The notes below the pieces were generated by a model. The model worked only from the letters and a program-made list of their open reading frames with translations. It ran no database searches and was not told the DNA's origin. From contig BDLO01000001.1 of the NCBI GenBank assembly GCA_001950395.1, forward strand, positions 1,587,979 to 1,651,978: a stretch of 64,000 bases of DNA, read 5' to 3'. The translations under genes were made by a program, and so were the position numbers. This stretch comes from Coriobacteriaceae bacterium EMTCatB1 (GTDB lineage Bacteria; Actinomycetota; Coriobacteriia; Anaerosomatales; Anaerosomataceae). Shown here one piece after another: positions 23,537 to 31,337 of the stretch; the first letter of the stretch is position 1; every line of letters starts with the position of its first letter.

Positions 23537-24018
23537 AGCGGCGCGGGGCGCGGGTCGGCGAACCATTCCGCGTGGAGGTCGCCCTCGGCGATGCGCTCGA
23601 TCGGGAGCCGCAGGTAGCGACCTGAGGCCTCCACTGCGACGGAGCCGTCCTCCAGGAGGATCTCGCCCGACCCCTCGAAGACGCGCCCACGGTCCACGTC
23701 GACCCGGGCGATCAGGATCGCTGGTCGGTCGAGAGGCACGGGCTTGCGGTATCGCACCGAGAGCTCGATGGTCACGCCCCACGTCTCAGGATCGTGGATT
23801 GAGACGGCTCGCCCGATCGCTTCGTCGAGAAGCGCGCTCGCAACTCCCCCATGGAGCCGTCCCGGATAGCTCTGGTGCTCGCGCGTCGGCGTGAACAGTA
23901 CGACGACTTCGTCGGCTTCCGTCTCGAGGAACTGCGCGTGCAGTCCGGCGGGGTTCTCAAGCCCGCAGCAGAAGCACGACTTGCTGACGTTCTGCGCGTT
24001 GCGGACGGCGCGTCTCAC
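23491..24018 (-). CDS. Hotdog-fold thioesterase (PaaI-like)
   Basis: A 175-residue hotdog-fold acyl-CoA thioesterase. GRLHGGVASALLDEAIGRAV near residue 53 is the catalytic helix of PaaI-like enzymes, and ELSVRYRKPVPLDRP near 85 is the second strand block. The N-terminus carries a CFCCGLENPAGL segment, seen in a subgroup with a CxxCG-type start. GTG 24018 lies 27 bp after the receiver-GGDEF gene stop. The 3' end overlaps a convergent gene by 46 bp. Substrate unknown. Confidence 0.85.
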   Translation of the reverse strand: MRRAVRNAQNVSKSCFCCGLENPAGLHAQFLETEADEVVVLFTPTREHQSYPGRLHGGVASALLDEAIGRAVSIHDPETWGVTIELSVRYRKPVPLDRPAILIARVDVDRGRVFEGSGEILLEDGSVAVEASGRYLRLPIERIAEGDLHAEWFADPRPAPLYVELPEPSTGGRRA

Positions 24019-24045
24019 AGGATCGACTCCCCGGTCGCGCTGCGG

Positions 24046-25002
24046 CTAGCCGAGCCCGATGCCGCGCCGTTCCGTGGCCACGAAGCTGCCGGGTTGCTGC
24101 TTCGCGTACTCAAGGAGGTCGTGACCCTGGTCCATGAGCTCGATGACGGAGCCGGGGAACCGCTCGACGACGGGGACGACGGCAGCACAGAGCGTGAGCG
24201 GCCCGTACCGCTTCGGCTCTCCGGAGCGGTCCGTGAGCGTGAAGCCGCCGCTCTCGCGATCCTCGTCCTCGTAGAAGTCGAGGATGCTGCCGTCGAACGA
24301 AGCGACGACGCTGTGCGCGATGCCCTCGGCTTTGTCCGGGTCGCAGGTCACGATGAAGTCGTCGCCGCCGAGGTGGCCGATGAAGGCGTCGTCGGGCTCC
24401 GCGAAGTTGACGGCCTCGAGCAGAAGCTCGGCGAGGTGGCGGATGAGCAGATCGCCCCGAGCGTGGCCGTAGCGGCTGTTGAACGCTCGGAAGCCGTCGA
24501 TGTCGAAGAAGATCACGGCGAACGGCTTGCGGCGCGCGAGCAGGAAACCGAGCCGTTCTTCGGTCAGCGCATTCGACGGAAGCCCGGTGAGCGCGTTCGC
24601 GAACCGCTCGCGCCGCATGCGGCGGATCACCATCTCGATGCGCGCGTCCAAGACGAGCGGGTCGATGGGCTTGGCGATGAAGTCGTCCGCCCCGGACTCG
24701 ATTGACATGATCTCGAACCCTGAACGGCCGAGCCCCGTCGCCATGATCACGGGCACGTACCTGGTTCGCGGGTCTGCCTTGATGCGCTTGCAGACTTCGA
24801 AGCCATCGATGTCTGGCAGGTTGATGTCGAGCACGACGATGTCGGGGATCGTTTCCGCCAGCGCTTGCAGCGCTCCGACGCCGTCGCTCGCTGTGAGGAC
24901 GGTGTAACCGCGCTCCTCGAGGGTCATCTGCGTCATTTGGCGGAGGGTCTGCGAGTCCTCCACGATGAGGACGGTGCCCTTGTGTGCTGCGGTGCGCTTC
25001 AC
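24046..25002 (-). CDS. Response regulator with degenerate GGDEF domain
   Basis: A 318-residue PleD-like regulator. The receiver domain (residues 12-128) has the phosphorylatable Asp in IVVLDINLPD near 57 and the conserved Lys in FIAKPIDP. The GGDEF domain (about 145-310) has FFDIDGFRAFNSRYGHARGD, but the signature reads GGDDF instead of GGDEF. The Glu-to-Asp change may weaken or abolish c-di-GMP synthesis. GTG 25002 was chosen because GGTGGAG lies just upstream; longer in-frame extensions are Cys/Arg-rich shadow. Its own kinase is not adjacent. Confidence 0.88.
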   Translation of the reverse strand: MKRTAAHKGTVLIVEDSQTLRQMTQMTLEERGYTVLTASDGVGALQALAETIPDIVVLDINLPDIDGFEVCKRIKADPRTRYVPVIMATGLGRSGFEIMSIESGADDFIAKPIDPLVLDARIEMVIRRMRRERFANALTGLPSNALTEERLGFLLARRKPFAVIFFDIDGFRAFNSRYGHARGDLLIRHLAELLLEAVNFAEPDDAFIGHLGGDDFIVTCDPDKAEGIAHSVVASFDGSILDFYEDEDRESGGFTLTDRSGEPKRYGPLTLCAAVVPVVERFPGSVIELMDQGHDLLEYAKQQPGSFVATERRGIGLG

Positions 25003-25129
25003 GTCTCCACCTGTCCCATTCCGCGCAGCCGCGATGCCCTCCTCAGCCAGTCGCGCGGCCGGCCATCTTCTGCAACAGTAGCATTCTTCCCGTTGCTGGC
25101 AATCCCTGCACGGCGCGAACGCGCGCGGG

Positions 25130-25135
25130 TATGAT
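25130..25135 (+). promoter_or_regulatory. -10 box before ThiS/MoaD-like gene
   Basis: TATGAT lies 25 bp before ATG 25160, in the 157-bp divergent gap. No convincing -35 box is seen. The remainder of the gap holds nothing else I can name. Confidence 0.4.
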
Positions 25136-25159
25136 AGCCAAGGTCGGGGAAGGAGCAGC

Positions 25160-25468
25160 ATGGACGGTCATGGTTCGGTCCAGGTGCGGCTGTTCGGAGC
25201 GCTCCACAGCTGGGCTTCCGAGCGCGGCGCGCCAACTGCGCTCGAGGTCGAAGTGCCCGAGGAGGGCCTCGTCGCACGCGAGCTCGCGCGGCGGGCGAGT
25301 CTACCTCTCGAGCTCATAGAGGGCGTGTTCGTCGATGGCAGGGTCCACGGAGCCGACCACGTGATCTTCCCGGGCCAGCGGGTCGCGTTCGTGCCCAAAG
25401 GCACTCCGGGACCACACCGGGTGTTCCTCGGCCTGTGGGACGCAGGCAAGCGCGGGAGCTGGACGTGA
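25160..25468 (+). CDS. ThiS/MoaD-like ubiquitin-fold protein without C-terminal GG
   Basis: A 102-residue beta-grasp protein resembling MoaD/ThiS sulfur carriers (VQVRLFGALHSWA start, GVFVDGRV and FPGQRVAFVPKG blocks). The family's functional C-terminal Gly-Gly is absent: after VAFVPKGT the chain runs on for another 20 residues (PGPHRVFLGLW...). It therefore cannot act as a thiocarboxylate carrier in the usual way unless processed. ATG 25160 has AAGGAG. Its stop overlaps the amidohydrolase start, so a partner role with that enzyme is plausible. Confidence 0.75.
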   Translation: MDGHGSVQVRLFGALHSWASERGAPTALEVEVPEEGLVARELARRASLPLELIEGVFVDGRVHGADHVIFPGQRVAFVPKGTPGPHRVFLGLWDAGKRGSWT

Positions 25469-26301
25469 CGGAGCACGAGGGCTCGCCCGTGCAAGGGGCT
25501 GCGGCGGGACTTCGCGTGATCGACTTCCACACGCACGTGTTCCCCGAAAACGTCGCGGCGCGCGCCCTGGCGGGCATGATCGACCGCACCCACATGCGCG
25601 CCTTCTACGACGGCACGGTCGAGGGGTTGCTCGGCGAGATGGATCGCGCAGGCATCGACGTGTCGGTGCTCGCTCCCGTGGCGACGAGGCCGTCGCAGGT
25701 GGCTTCCATCAACGACTGGACGGCGGAGCGCCTTTCGCCTCGGATCCGTGCGCTCGGGGCGATGCACCCCGCCTTCGACGACCCGGTGCGCGAGCTTGAG
25801 CGGATCGCAGCGCTCGGGCTGTCGGGCATCAAGCTGCACCCCGAGTTCCAGGCGTTCCACCCGGAAGACGAGCGCATGGGGCGCGTGTACGAGACGTGCG
25901 GACGCTTGGGGCTCACGGTGCTGTTCCACGCAGGCGAAGACCCGAACTTCGAGACGGTCTCGGGCGAGCCTGAAGTGTTCGCGCGGCTTGCGGAACGCCA
26001 CCCCGATACGACCTTCGTGCTCGCGCACATGGGCGGCTACCGCATGTGGGACGAGGCGGTGCGTCTTCTGGTGGATGCTCCCGTGTACCTGGACACCTCC
26101 CACGCCACCGAGGTGTTCGCACCGTCTGAGCTGCGCGACCTCATCCGAGCGTACGGAGCGGAGCGGGTGCTTTTCGCAAGCGACGGCCCCTGGACCGACG
26201 CCGCGGCGGCGCTGGCGGCCGTGCGGTCGTGCGGTCTTAAGCCGAGCGAGATCGAGCGGGTGGTGTGGGGCAACGCGGCGTCGCTGCTCGGAATCGCTTG
26301 A
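25465..26301 (+). CDS. Amidohydrolase-2 family metal-dependent hydrolase
   Basis: A 278-residue TIM-barrel hydrolase/decarboxylase of the amidohydrolase-related (ACMSD-like) family. DFHTHVFPE near residue 20 gives the HxH metal site, IKLHPEFQ near 132 and VLFHAGED near 158 give further histidines, FVLAHMGGYRMWDEA near 185 another, and FASDGPWTD near 235 the catalytic Asp. Substrates in this family are carboxylated or amide-bearing small molecules; none can be assigned. GTG 25465 overlaps the upstream ThiS/MoaD-like stop by 4 bp. Confidence 0.88.
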   Translation: MTEHEGSPVQGAAAGLRVIDFHTHVFPENVAARALAGMIDRTHMRAFYDGTVEGLLGEMDRAGIDVSVLAPVATRPSQVASINDWTAERLSPRIRALGAMHPAFDDPVRELERIAALGLSGIKLHPEFQAFHPEDERMGRVYETCGRLGLTVLFHAGEDPNFETVSGEPEVFARLAERHPDTTFVLAHMGGYRMWDEAVRLLVDAPVYLDTSHATEVFAPSELRDLIRAYGAERVLFASDGPWTDAAAALAAVRSCGLKPSEIERVVWGNAASLLGIA

Positions 26302-26333
26302 AGAAAAAGCGTGCATTCTTCGGCGGACTCGCG

Positions 26334-26339
26334 TATAGT
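26334..26339 (+). promoter_or_regulatory. -10 box of cold-shock gene with long leader
   Basis: TATAGT at 26334-26339 implies a leader of about 100 nt before the cold-shock ATG. Long 5' leaders are typical of cspA-type genes and often fold in a temperature-dependent way. The leader (26345-26448) contains CGCGGCGTGACACCCGCG-type complementary stretches. Confidence 0.45.
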
Positions 26340-26448
26340 GCGTTGCGGGCCGGATGGAAGGCCCACGGATTCGCGGCGTGACACCCGCGTGGCGCGGGAA
26401 GCGTCACGTCGCTTTGTTTTGCCCTGCGGGGCGGAAGGAATGGTTTGC

Positions 26449-26652
26449 ATGGCACAGGGAACGGTCAAGTGGTTCAACCCGGACAAGGGCTACGGCTTCA
26501 TCTCGCACGATGGCGGTGACGACGTGTTCGTCCACTTCAGCGCCATCCAGGGCGACGGCTTCAAGAGCCTCGATGAGGGCCAGGCTGTCGAGTTCGAGAT
26601 CGCTGATGGTCAGAACGGCAAGAAGCAGGCGGCGAACGTCCGCAAGCTCTAG
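26449..26652 (+). CDS. csp: Cold shock protein
   Basis: A 67-residue single OB-fold cold-shock domain protein, full family length. RNP1 is KGYGFISH near residue 13 and RNP2 is VFVHFSAI near 26, with [11 protein letters not shown] at the start. It binds single-stranded RNA as a chaperone. ATG 26449 has AAGGA 9 nt upstream; an earlier in-frame ATG at 26440 would leave no room for a ribosome site. A strong terminator follows. Confidence 0.96.
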   Translation: MAQGTVKWFNPDKGYGFISHDGGDDVFVHFSAIQGDGFKSLDEGQAVEFEIADGQNGKKQAANVRKL

Positions 26653-26677
26653 CACCACAGACTGAGCTGCGCGAACC

Positions 26678-26712
26678 GGGGCGGTCCGATATGGGCCGCC
26701 CCGTCGTTTTCT
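26678..26712 (+). terminator. Rho-independent terminator of csp
   Basis: GGGGCGGTCC (26678-26687) pairs with GGGCCGCCCC (26693-26702; one G-U pair) around GATAT. It is followed by a T-rich run TCGTTTTCTT. This is a textbook intrinsic terminator. Confidence 0.92.
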
Positions 26713-26763
26713 TGTCAGCGGTGGTGGATATCATTGGTAGCGAGGGTGACGAGAGGAGACGCC

Positions 26764-27678
26764 GTGCCGGTCACTGTCGCTGTCATCGGGGGCGCGAACA
26801 CCGACATCTTCGGGCTTGCCGGTGCTGCGGTGCGAGCGGGTGACTCGGCGCCAGGGACCGTGCGCATCAGCCCGGGTGGGGTGGGGCGCAACGTCGCCGA
26901 GAACCTCGCTCGGCTCGGCTGCGACGTCCGCCTCGTCACGTCGGTCGGCGATGGCGTGGATTCCGAGGCGCTGGTCGCGGAATGCCGCCACCTGGGGATC
27001 GACGTGCGCGTCGTGCCCGCCCCTGGTCTGCCCTGCCCTCGCTACGTGTGCATCGTCGACGAGCAAGGGCGGCCGGTCGCGGGGGTCTCGGACATGCGCG
27101 CCGTCGAGCGCCTCGTTCCGGACGCCATCGATCAGTTCCGGCCGGCTGTCGACGGGGCAGACGTCGTCGTGCTCGACGCGAATCTGCCGGAAGCGACGAT
27201 CGCGTGGGCGTGCGATCAGTGGCGCGATCGCCCGGTGATGGCTGACGTCGTCTCGGTGGCGAAGGCGACGAGGATCGCGGGGTGCTTGGATCGACTTCAC
27301 ACCGTGAAGGCGAACGCCGTAGAGGCGGCGGCGATTCTCGGAGCTGCGCCCGGCGACCTCGAAGGCGCTGCTGAAGGGCTTCTTTCACGCGGGGCGCAGC
27401 GGGTGGTCCTCACGGACGGAGCCGATGGCGGCCTGTTCGCCGCAGGCGCCGAGCGCGTGCGCTTCAAAGCGATCCCCGCACGCGTCGCCAACGCGACCGG
27501 TGCGGGCGATGCGTTCATGGCGGGCGTGGCGTACGGTACTGCCGCTGGATTCGACCTGAAGCGTATGCTGGCGTTCGCGGCGGCAATGGCGGCCTTCGCC
27601 CTAGAAAGCGAGCGTACAGTGAGCGAAGCCATCGATCTTGCGTCTGTCCTGAGACGTGCCAACGAGGTGATGTCGTGA
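26764..27678 (+). CDS. psuK: Pseudouridine kinase (PfkB family)
   Basis: A 304-residue PfkB sugar kinase. VAVIGGANTDIFG at the start and SPGGVGRNVAENLARLG near residue 38 are typical of pseudouridine kinases, and the catalytic block is NATGAGDAFMAGVAYG near 245. It phosphorylates pseudouridine at the 5' hydroxyl. The call rests largely on the partner gene psuG, whose start overlaps by 4 bp. GTG 26764 has GGAG 5 nt upstream; a TTG at 26734 is a longer alternative without a ribosome site. Confidence 0.88.
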   Translation: MPVTVAVIGGANTDIFGLAGAAVRAGDSAPGTVRISPGGVGRNVAENLARLGCDVRLVTSVGDGVDSEALVAECRHLGIDVRVVPAPGLPCPRYVCIVDEQGRPVAGVSDMRAVERLVPDAIDQFRPAVDGADVVVLDANLPEATIAWACDQWRDRPVMADVVSVAKATRIAGCLDRLHTVKANAVEAAAILGAAPGDLEGAAEGLLSRGAQRVVLTDGADGGLFAAGAERVRFKAIPARVANATGAGDAFMAGVAYGTAAGFDLKRMLAFAAAMAAFALESERTVSEAIDLASVLRRANEVMS

Positions 27679-28586
27679 GCAGCTTCGTGCGGATCGCTCC
27701 TGAGGTCGAGGAAGCCCTGGCTGGCGGCGCGCCGGTGGTGGCGCTCGAGTCGACCATCATCTCGCACGGGTTCCCGTATCCGTCGAACCTCGAATGTGCG
27801 CTCGAAGCGGAGAGCGTGGCTCGAGAAGAGGGGGCAGTCCCGGCGACGATCGCAATCGTGGACGGCGAGATCCGTGTCGGCCTTGCGAGAGACGACATCG
27901 AGCGGCTCTCAACCGACAAGGCGGTCCTGAAGGCCAGCACGCGCGACATCGGAACGGTCGTCGCTCTCGGGCGCACCGGGGCGACGACCGTCGCGGCGAC
28001 CATGACTATCGCCGGGCGTGCGGGTGTCAGGGTGTTCGCCACTGGCGGCATCGGAGGGGTGCATCGGGGCGGCGAGACGACGCTTGACGTCTCCGCGGAC
28101 CTCGAGGAGCTTGCGCGCACCCGCGTGGCGGTCGTGTGCGCCGGGGCGAAGTCGGTCCTCGACATCGGGCGGACGCTCGAGTACCTCGAGACGCGCGGGG
28201 TTCCCGTGCTCGGCTACCAGACGGACGAGTTCCCGGCGTTCTACACGCGCACCAGCGGCTTCCGGGTCGACGCGCGCGTCGAAAGCCCAGAAGACCTGGC
28301 TCGAGTGCTCCGCGTGCGGGACGAGATCGACCTTCCGGGAGGCGAAGTCATCGCGAACCCGATCGATCCGCACGACGAGATTCCGCCGGCGGAAGTCGAG
28401 GCCGCCGTGTCGAGGGCGCTCGAAGAGGCGGCGCTTCGGGGTGTTTCGGGGAAGGCCGTGACGCCTTTTCTGCTCGCGCAGATTCACGAGATCACCGGCG
28501 GCCGGAGCGAGCAGGCCAACAAGGCCCTCGTGATGAGCAACGTGCAACTGGCGGCGCGCATCGCACGCGCTTACCAGAAGCGGTAG
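27675..28586 (+). CDS. psuG: Pseudouridine-5'-phosphate glycosidase
   Basis: A 303-residue PsuG. ALESTIISHGFPYPSNLE near residue 23, DDIERLSTDKAVLKASTRD near 75 (catalytic Lys), GATTVAATM and VFATGGIGGVHRG near 118 are highly diagnostic. It splits pseudouridine 5'-phosphate into uracil and ribose 5-phosphate, finishing RNA-derived pseudouridine breakdown with PsuK. GTG 27675 overlaps psuK. The 3' end overlaps the convergent ABC ATPase gene by 16 bp. Confidence 0.95.
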   Translation: MSSFVRIAPEVEEALAGGAPVVALESTIISHGFPYPSNLECALEAESVAREEGAVPATIAIVDGEIRVGLARDDIERLSTDKAVLKASTRDIGTVVALGRTGATTVAATMTIAGRAGVRVFATGGIGGVHRGGETTLDVSADLEELARTRVAVVCAGAKSVLDIGRTLEYLETRGVPVLGYQTDEFPAFYTRTSGFRVDARVESPEDLARVLRVRDEIDLPGGEVIANPIDPHDEIPPAEVEAAVSRALEEAALRGVSGKAVTPFLLAQIHEITGGRSEQANKALVMSNVQLAARIARAYQKR

Positions 28587-29350
28587 ACCCCGTTCCGTTC
28601 TTCCAGCTCGAGCGGGAAGCCGAACAGCCGGGAGAGCTGCTGGCTCGTCAGCACGTCTGTCTTCGGGCCGTCGGCGACGATCCGCCCGTCCTTCAGCAAG
28701 ACGACCCGCTCGATCTCGGGCACGATGTCCTCGACGTGGTGGGTCACCAGGAGCAACGCGCGGTGCGAACGAGCCAGTTCGCTGAGGGTGCGTCGGAAGT
28801 GGTACGCGGCTGACGGGTCGAGGCCGTGGCACGGCTCGTCGAGGACGAGCGCCGCAGGGTCGCTCACGAGCGCTCGCGCGATGAGCGCCCTTCGGGCCTC
28901 GCCCGTCGAGAGCGTGTCCATCGTCCGTTCCGCGAGGTGCTCGACGCCCATGTCTCGCATCGCTTCTAGAGCGGCCCGCCGCATCTCAGGAGTGACCTCG
29001 CTCGCGCGATACAGCCCGATCGATCCGAAGAACCCGGACAGGACCGCCTCCTCGACGCGGACTGCGCGGTCGTAATCCGACTGGAGCGCGTCTGAAACGA
29101 TGCCAAGCAGCGCCCGGACCTCGAACAAAGGCGCTCGCGGATCGCCGTTCACGAGGACTGCGGTGCTCGGCGTGTGGATGGGGAGCACGTCGCGGGTCAG
29201 CAGACGGAGGAGCGTCGACTTGCCGGCGCCGTTCGGACCGAGCACGGCGACGCGCTCGCCGGGTGCGAGCGTGAAGCGGTCGACGGACAGGAGTGCGCGT
29301 CCGTCTCTTACGACGGTCGCGTCACGGATTTCGATCAGTGGAGCGGTCAC
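28571..29350 (-). CDS. Orphan ABC ATPase (ModF/PhrA-like)
   Basis: A 259-residue ABC ATP-binding protein. Walker A is GPNGAGKST near residue 36, the signature is LSTGEARRALIARAL near 138, Walker B is ALVLDEPCHGLD near 160, and the switch is LVTHHVEDI near 192. No permease gene is adjacent. Single ATPases with LSTGE signatures resemble ModF-like molybdenum proteins, or ATPases paired with distant permeases. GTG 29350 lacks a good ribosome site; upstream in-frame sequence belongs to the divergent gene's strand. Confidence 0.85.
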   Translation of the reverse strand: MTAPLIEIRDATVVRDGRALLSVDRFTLAPGERVAVLGPNGAGKSTLLRLLTRDVLPIHTPSTAVLVNGDPRAPLFEVRALLGIVSDALQSDYDRAVRVEEAVLSGFFGSIGLYRASEVTPEMRRAALEAMRDMGVEHLAERTMDTLSTGEARRALIARALVSDPAALVLDEPCHGLDPSAAYHFRRTLSELARSHRALLLVTHHVEDIVPEIERVVLLKDGRIVADGPKTDVLTSQQLSRLFGFPLELEERNGVYRFW

Positions 29351-29395
29351 GGCGTCATGGTACGCTACGAGGACCTTCGTCGGACAGGAGCGCAC

Positions 29396-29866
29396 GTGAC
29401 CGAGATCGACGTACCTGGTCGGGGCCGCATCGCCGTTGAACACCTCGTGCTCGACGTGAACGGCACCATCGCAGCCGGCGGCGAGCTTATCGACGGAGTC
29501 GCGCAGCGCCTCGCGCAGCTCCGTGACCGCATCGCTGTCGTGGCGGTGACTGCCGACACGCACGGCACCGCAGCCGTGCTCCGTGAGCAAGCGGGCATCG
29601 AGGTGAAGGTGATCGCACCCGGTGGGGAGGGCGCGCAGAAGCTCGAGCTGGTGCAGGCGCTGGGGGCGCAGTCAGTCGTCGCCGTGGGCAACGGGGCGAA
29701 CGACGTGGAGATGCTGCAGGCAGCCGCGCTCGGGGTGTGCGTCGTCGGGCGAGAAGGGGCCGCGACGGCCGCGCTGCTCGCGTCTGACGTCGTGGTGGCG
29801 GACGTCGCAGATGCTCTGGACCTTCTTCTTGAGCCTCGCCGCGTGGTGGCCACGCTTCGGAGGTGA
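29396..29866 (+). CDS. Small HAD-superfamily phosphatase-like protein (soluble P-type-ATPase-like)
   Basis: A 156-residue minimal HAD protein related to the phosphorylation domain of P-type ATPases. The nucleophile motif is LDVNGTIAAGG near residue 19; Asn replaces the second Asp of DxDGT, as in the COG4087-like group. AVTADTHGTAAVLR near 52 is motif II, and VAVGNGANDVEMLQAA near 103 is motif III/IV with the metal Asp. It lacks a cap domain. Probably a cytosolic phosphatase of unknown substrate. GTG 29396 has GGAG 5 nt upstream. Confidence 0.82.
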   Translation: MTEIDVPGRGRIAVEHLVLDVNGTIAAGGELIDGVAQRLAQLRDRIAVVAVTADTHGTAAVLREQAGIEVKVIAPGGEGAQKLELVQALGAQSVVAVGNGANDVEMLQAAALGVCVVGREGAATAALLASDVVVADVADALDLLLEPRRVVATLRR

Positions 29867-29871
29867 CGGGC

Positions 29872-30645
29872 TCAGCCCTTCGTGGGCGGCTTCTGGTCAA
29901 TCGGCGGCAAATCGCCCAGCGCTCGCCTGACCGCGTCGACGGCGATCGCGGTCTGGACCTCAGGCGGGATGGTCGCGTCTGAGTCGCCTCGCTGGCGTCC
30001 GTAGGATCCCCACTGCGCGTGGTTGGCTCCTTCGACGTCCGCCACCGTGCTGTCGCTCGGCAAGCTCGCTCGCGCTTTCTCGAACGCGGCTCTGTCCAAG
30101 ACCGTGTCACGGGTTCCCGCGAGCGCTATCACTGCGATTCGCGCGTTCGAGAGGTCCGTCGAGCGGGGCGGGTAGCCGGCGAGCAGCACGAGCGCAGCGT
30201 AGCGCCCCGGCCTGTCCGCGACGTGAGCGGCAGCCATCGCTCCTCCCAAAGAGTGGCCGACGATCGCCCAGCGACGGATCTCGGGGTGCGCTGCGACGGC
30301 TCGGTCGGCAGAGTTCGGCGCCAGCACCGCAAGGTTCGCCGGCATCTTGACGATGACGGCTCGATAGCCCGCCTGTGCGAGCCCGCGCGCCAGAGGGGCG
30401 TACGACCGCGGATCGACGCGTCCTCCCGGGTACATGACGACGCCGGTCGCCGGTGTCGAGGCCGAGGGCCAGAGCTCCCAGCCCCAGTCAGTCCGCTCCA
30501 CCGAGATGCCGTCTCCGGGTTCGAGCGCCTCGCGCGCTCGAGCGTCCGGTCCGAGGGGCGTGGCGAGCCAGAACGCTGCGGCGAGCACTGCCGCCGCGAG
30601 AAGAGCTGCGACTGCGACGCCGACACGCTTGATTCGTGGACGCAC
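29872..30645 (-). CDS. Membrane-anchored alpha/beta hydrolase
   Basis: A 257-residue alpha/beta hydrolase with an N-terminal membrane anchor or signal (VGVAVAALLAAAVLAAAFWLA). The core has the nucleophile elbow VGHSLGGAMAA near residue 131, the acid in LAGTRDTVLD near 178 and the catalytic His in EGANHAQWG near 209. It resembles dienelactone-hydrolase-like or lipase-type enzymes (PF12695-like). GTG 30645 follows GGAGGG; an ATG seven codons upstream is the alternative. A TATACT -10 box lies upstream on this strand (30673-30668). Confidence 0.85.
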   Translation of the reverse strand: MRPRIKRVGVAVAALLAAAVLAAAFWLATPLGPDARAREALEPGDGISVERTDWGWELWPSASTPATGVVMYPGGRVDPRSYAPLARGLAQAGYRAVIVKMPANLAVLAPNSADRAVAAHPEIRRWAIVGHSLGGAMAAAHVADRPGRYAALVLLAGYPPRSTDLSNARIAVIALAGTRDTVLDRAAFEKARASLPSDSTVADVEGANHAQWGSYGRQRGDSDATIPPEVQTAIAVDAVRRALGDLPPIDQKPPTKG

Positions 30646-30667
30646 CCCGCCTCCCTCCGATGGCATC

Positions 30668-30673
30668 AGTATA
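30668..30673 (-). promoter_or_regulatory. -10 box of alpha/beta hydrolase gene
   Basis: TATACT reads 30673 to 30668 on the minus strand, 22 bp before the chosen GTG. The -35 region is not recognisable. Confidence 0.45.
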
Positions 30674-30719
30674 CCGTTCGTCGGACCTCACGCGACGACC
30701 GGCCCGCGAAGTGGTACCG

Positions 30720-30725
30720 TATAAT
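30720..30725 (+). promoter_or_regulatory. -10 box of single-domain response regulator
   Basis: A consensus TATAAT at 30720-30725 lies 24 bp before the ATG at 30750. No clear -35 hexamer is seen 17 bp upstream. Confidence 0.55.
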
Positions 30726-30749
30726 GTGTCTGTGTGCGAGGGGATGTCG

Positions 30750-31136
30750 ATGTCCAAAGTCTTGCTCGTCGAAGACAATCCACAGAACCGCTACCTTCTC
30801 ACGTTCCTGCTTGAGAGGAGCGGATACGAGGTCGTCACCGCCGAAGATGGCGAAGCGGCCATCGAGGCGGTGCCTGCGTACCTCCCGGACGTCATCCTCA
30901 TGGACGTGCAGCTGCCGAAGCTCGATGGGTACGAGGCGACGCGCCGCATCAAAGCCGACGAGCGCTTCGCTCGGATACCGATTCTGGCGCTCACCGCGCA
31001 CTCGATGAAGGGCGATCGCGCGAAGGCGCTCGAGGCCGGCTGCGACGACTACATCACCAAGCCGGTGGACATCGACGTCTTGCTGCGTCGCATCCAAGAG
31101 GTCGTCGGAGCAGAGCCTGGCTCTGCGATGTCGTAG
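30750..31136 (+). CDS. Single-domain response regulator (DivK-like)
   Basis: A 128-residue stand-alone receiver. KVLLVEDNPQNRYLL gives the acidic pair, ILMDVQLPKLDGYEATRRIK near residue 52 the phospho-Asp, LALTAHSMKGDR near 80 the conserved Thr-Ala, and CDDYITKPVDIDVL near 100 the Lys. No output domain follows. The sequence is close to the DivK/CheY-like receivers found in hybrid-kinase relays. ATG 30750 has GAGGGG 6 nt upstream. Partners are unknown. Confidence 0.93.
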   Translation: MSKVLLVEDNPQNRYLLTFLLERSGYEVVTAEDGEAAIEAVPAYLPDVILMDVQLPKLDGYEATRRIKADERFARIPILALTAHSMKGDRAKALEAGCDDYITKPVDIDVLLRRIQEVVGAEPGSAMS

Positions 31137-31143
31137 TCCGCGG

Positions 31144-31149
31144 TATACT
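31144..31149 (+). promoter_or_regulatory. -10 box of SRP RNA gene
   Basis: TATACT at 31144-31149 is 7 bp before the predicted 5' end of the SRP RNA. No good -35 box is seen. Confidence 0.6.
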
Positions 31150-31155
31150 GCGAAA

Positions 31156-31276
31156 GCAGCGCTCGCTCACGTCGCGTCCCGGGCGGCGGCACGTCGCGAA
31201 CCTGGTCAGGTCCGGGAGGAAGCAGCCATAAGCGGCCTCTGCCGGGTGTCCGGGGCGCGTCGTGAGCAAGCGCTGC
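31156..31276 (+). ncRNA. ffs: Signal recognition particle RNA (small bacterial type)
   Basis: The conserved domain IV is clear: GGTCAGGTC, then GGAAGCAGC, with the symmetric and asymmetric internal loops that bind Ffh. The two ends pair (GCAGCG at 31156-31161 with CGCTGC at 31271-31276), giving a single long hairpin of about 121 nt. It lies 61 bp before dnaX, its common neighbour in Gram-positive bacteria. Confidence 0.93.
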
Positions 31277-31337
31277 CGCATCGAGGATCGCGCCGGCGGA
31301 CGATGCTCCGACGGCACGGACCGGAAGGGCTTGCCGC

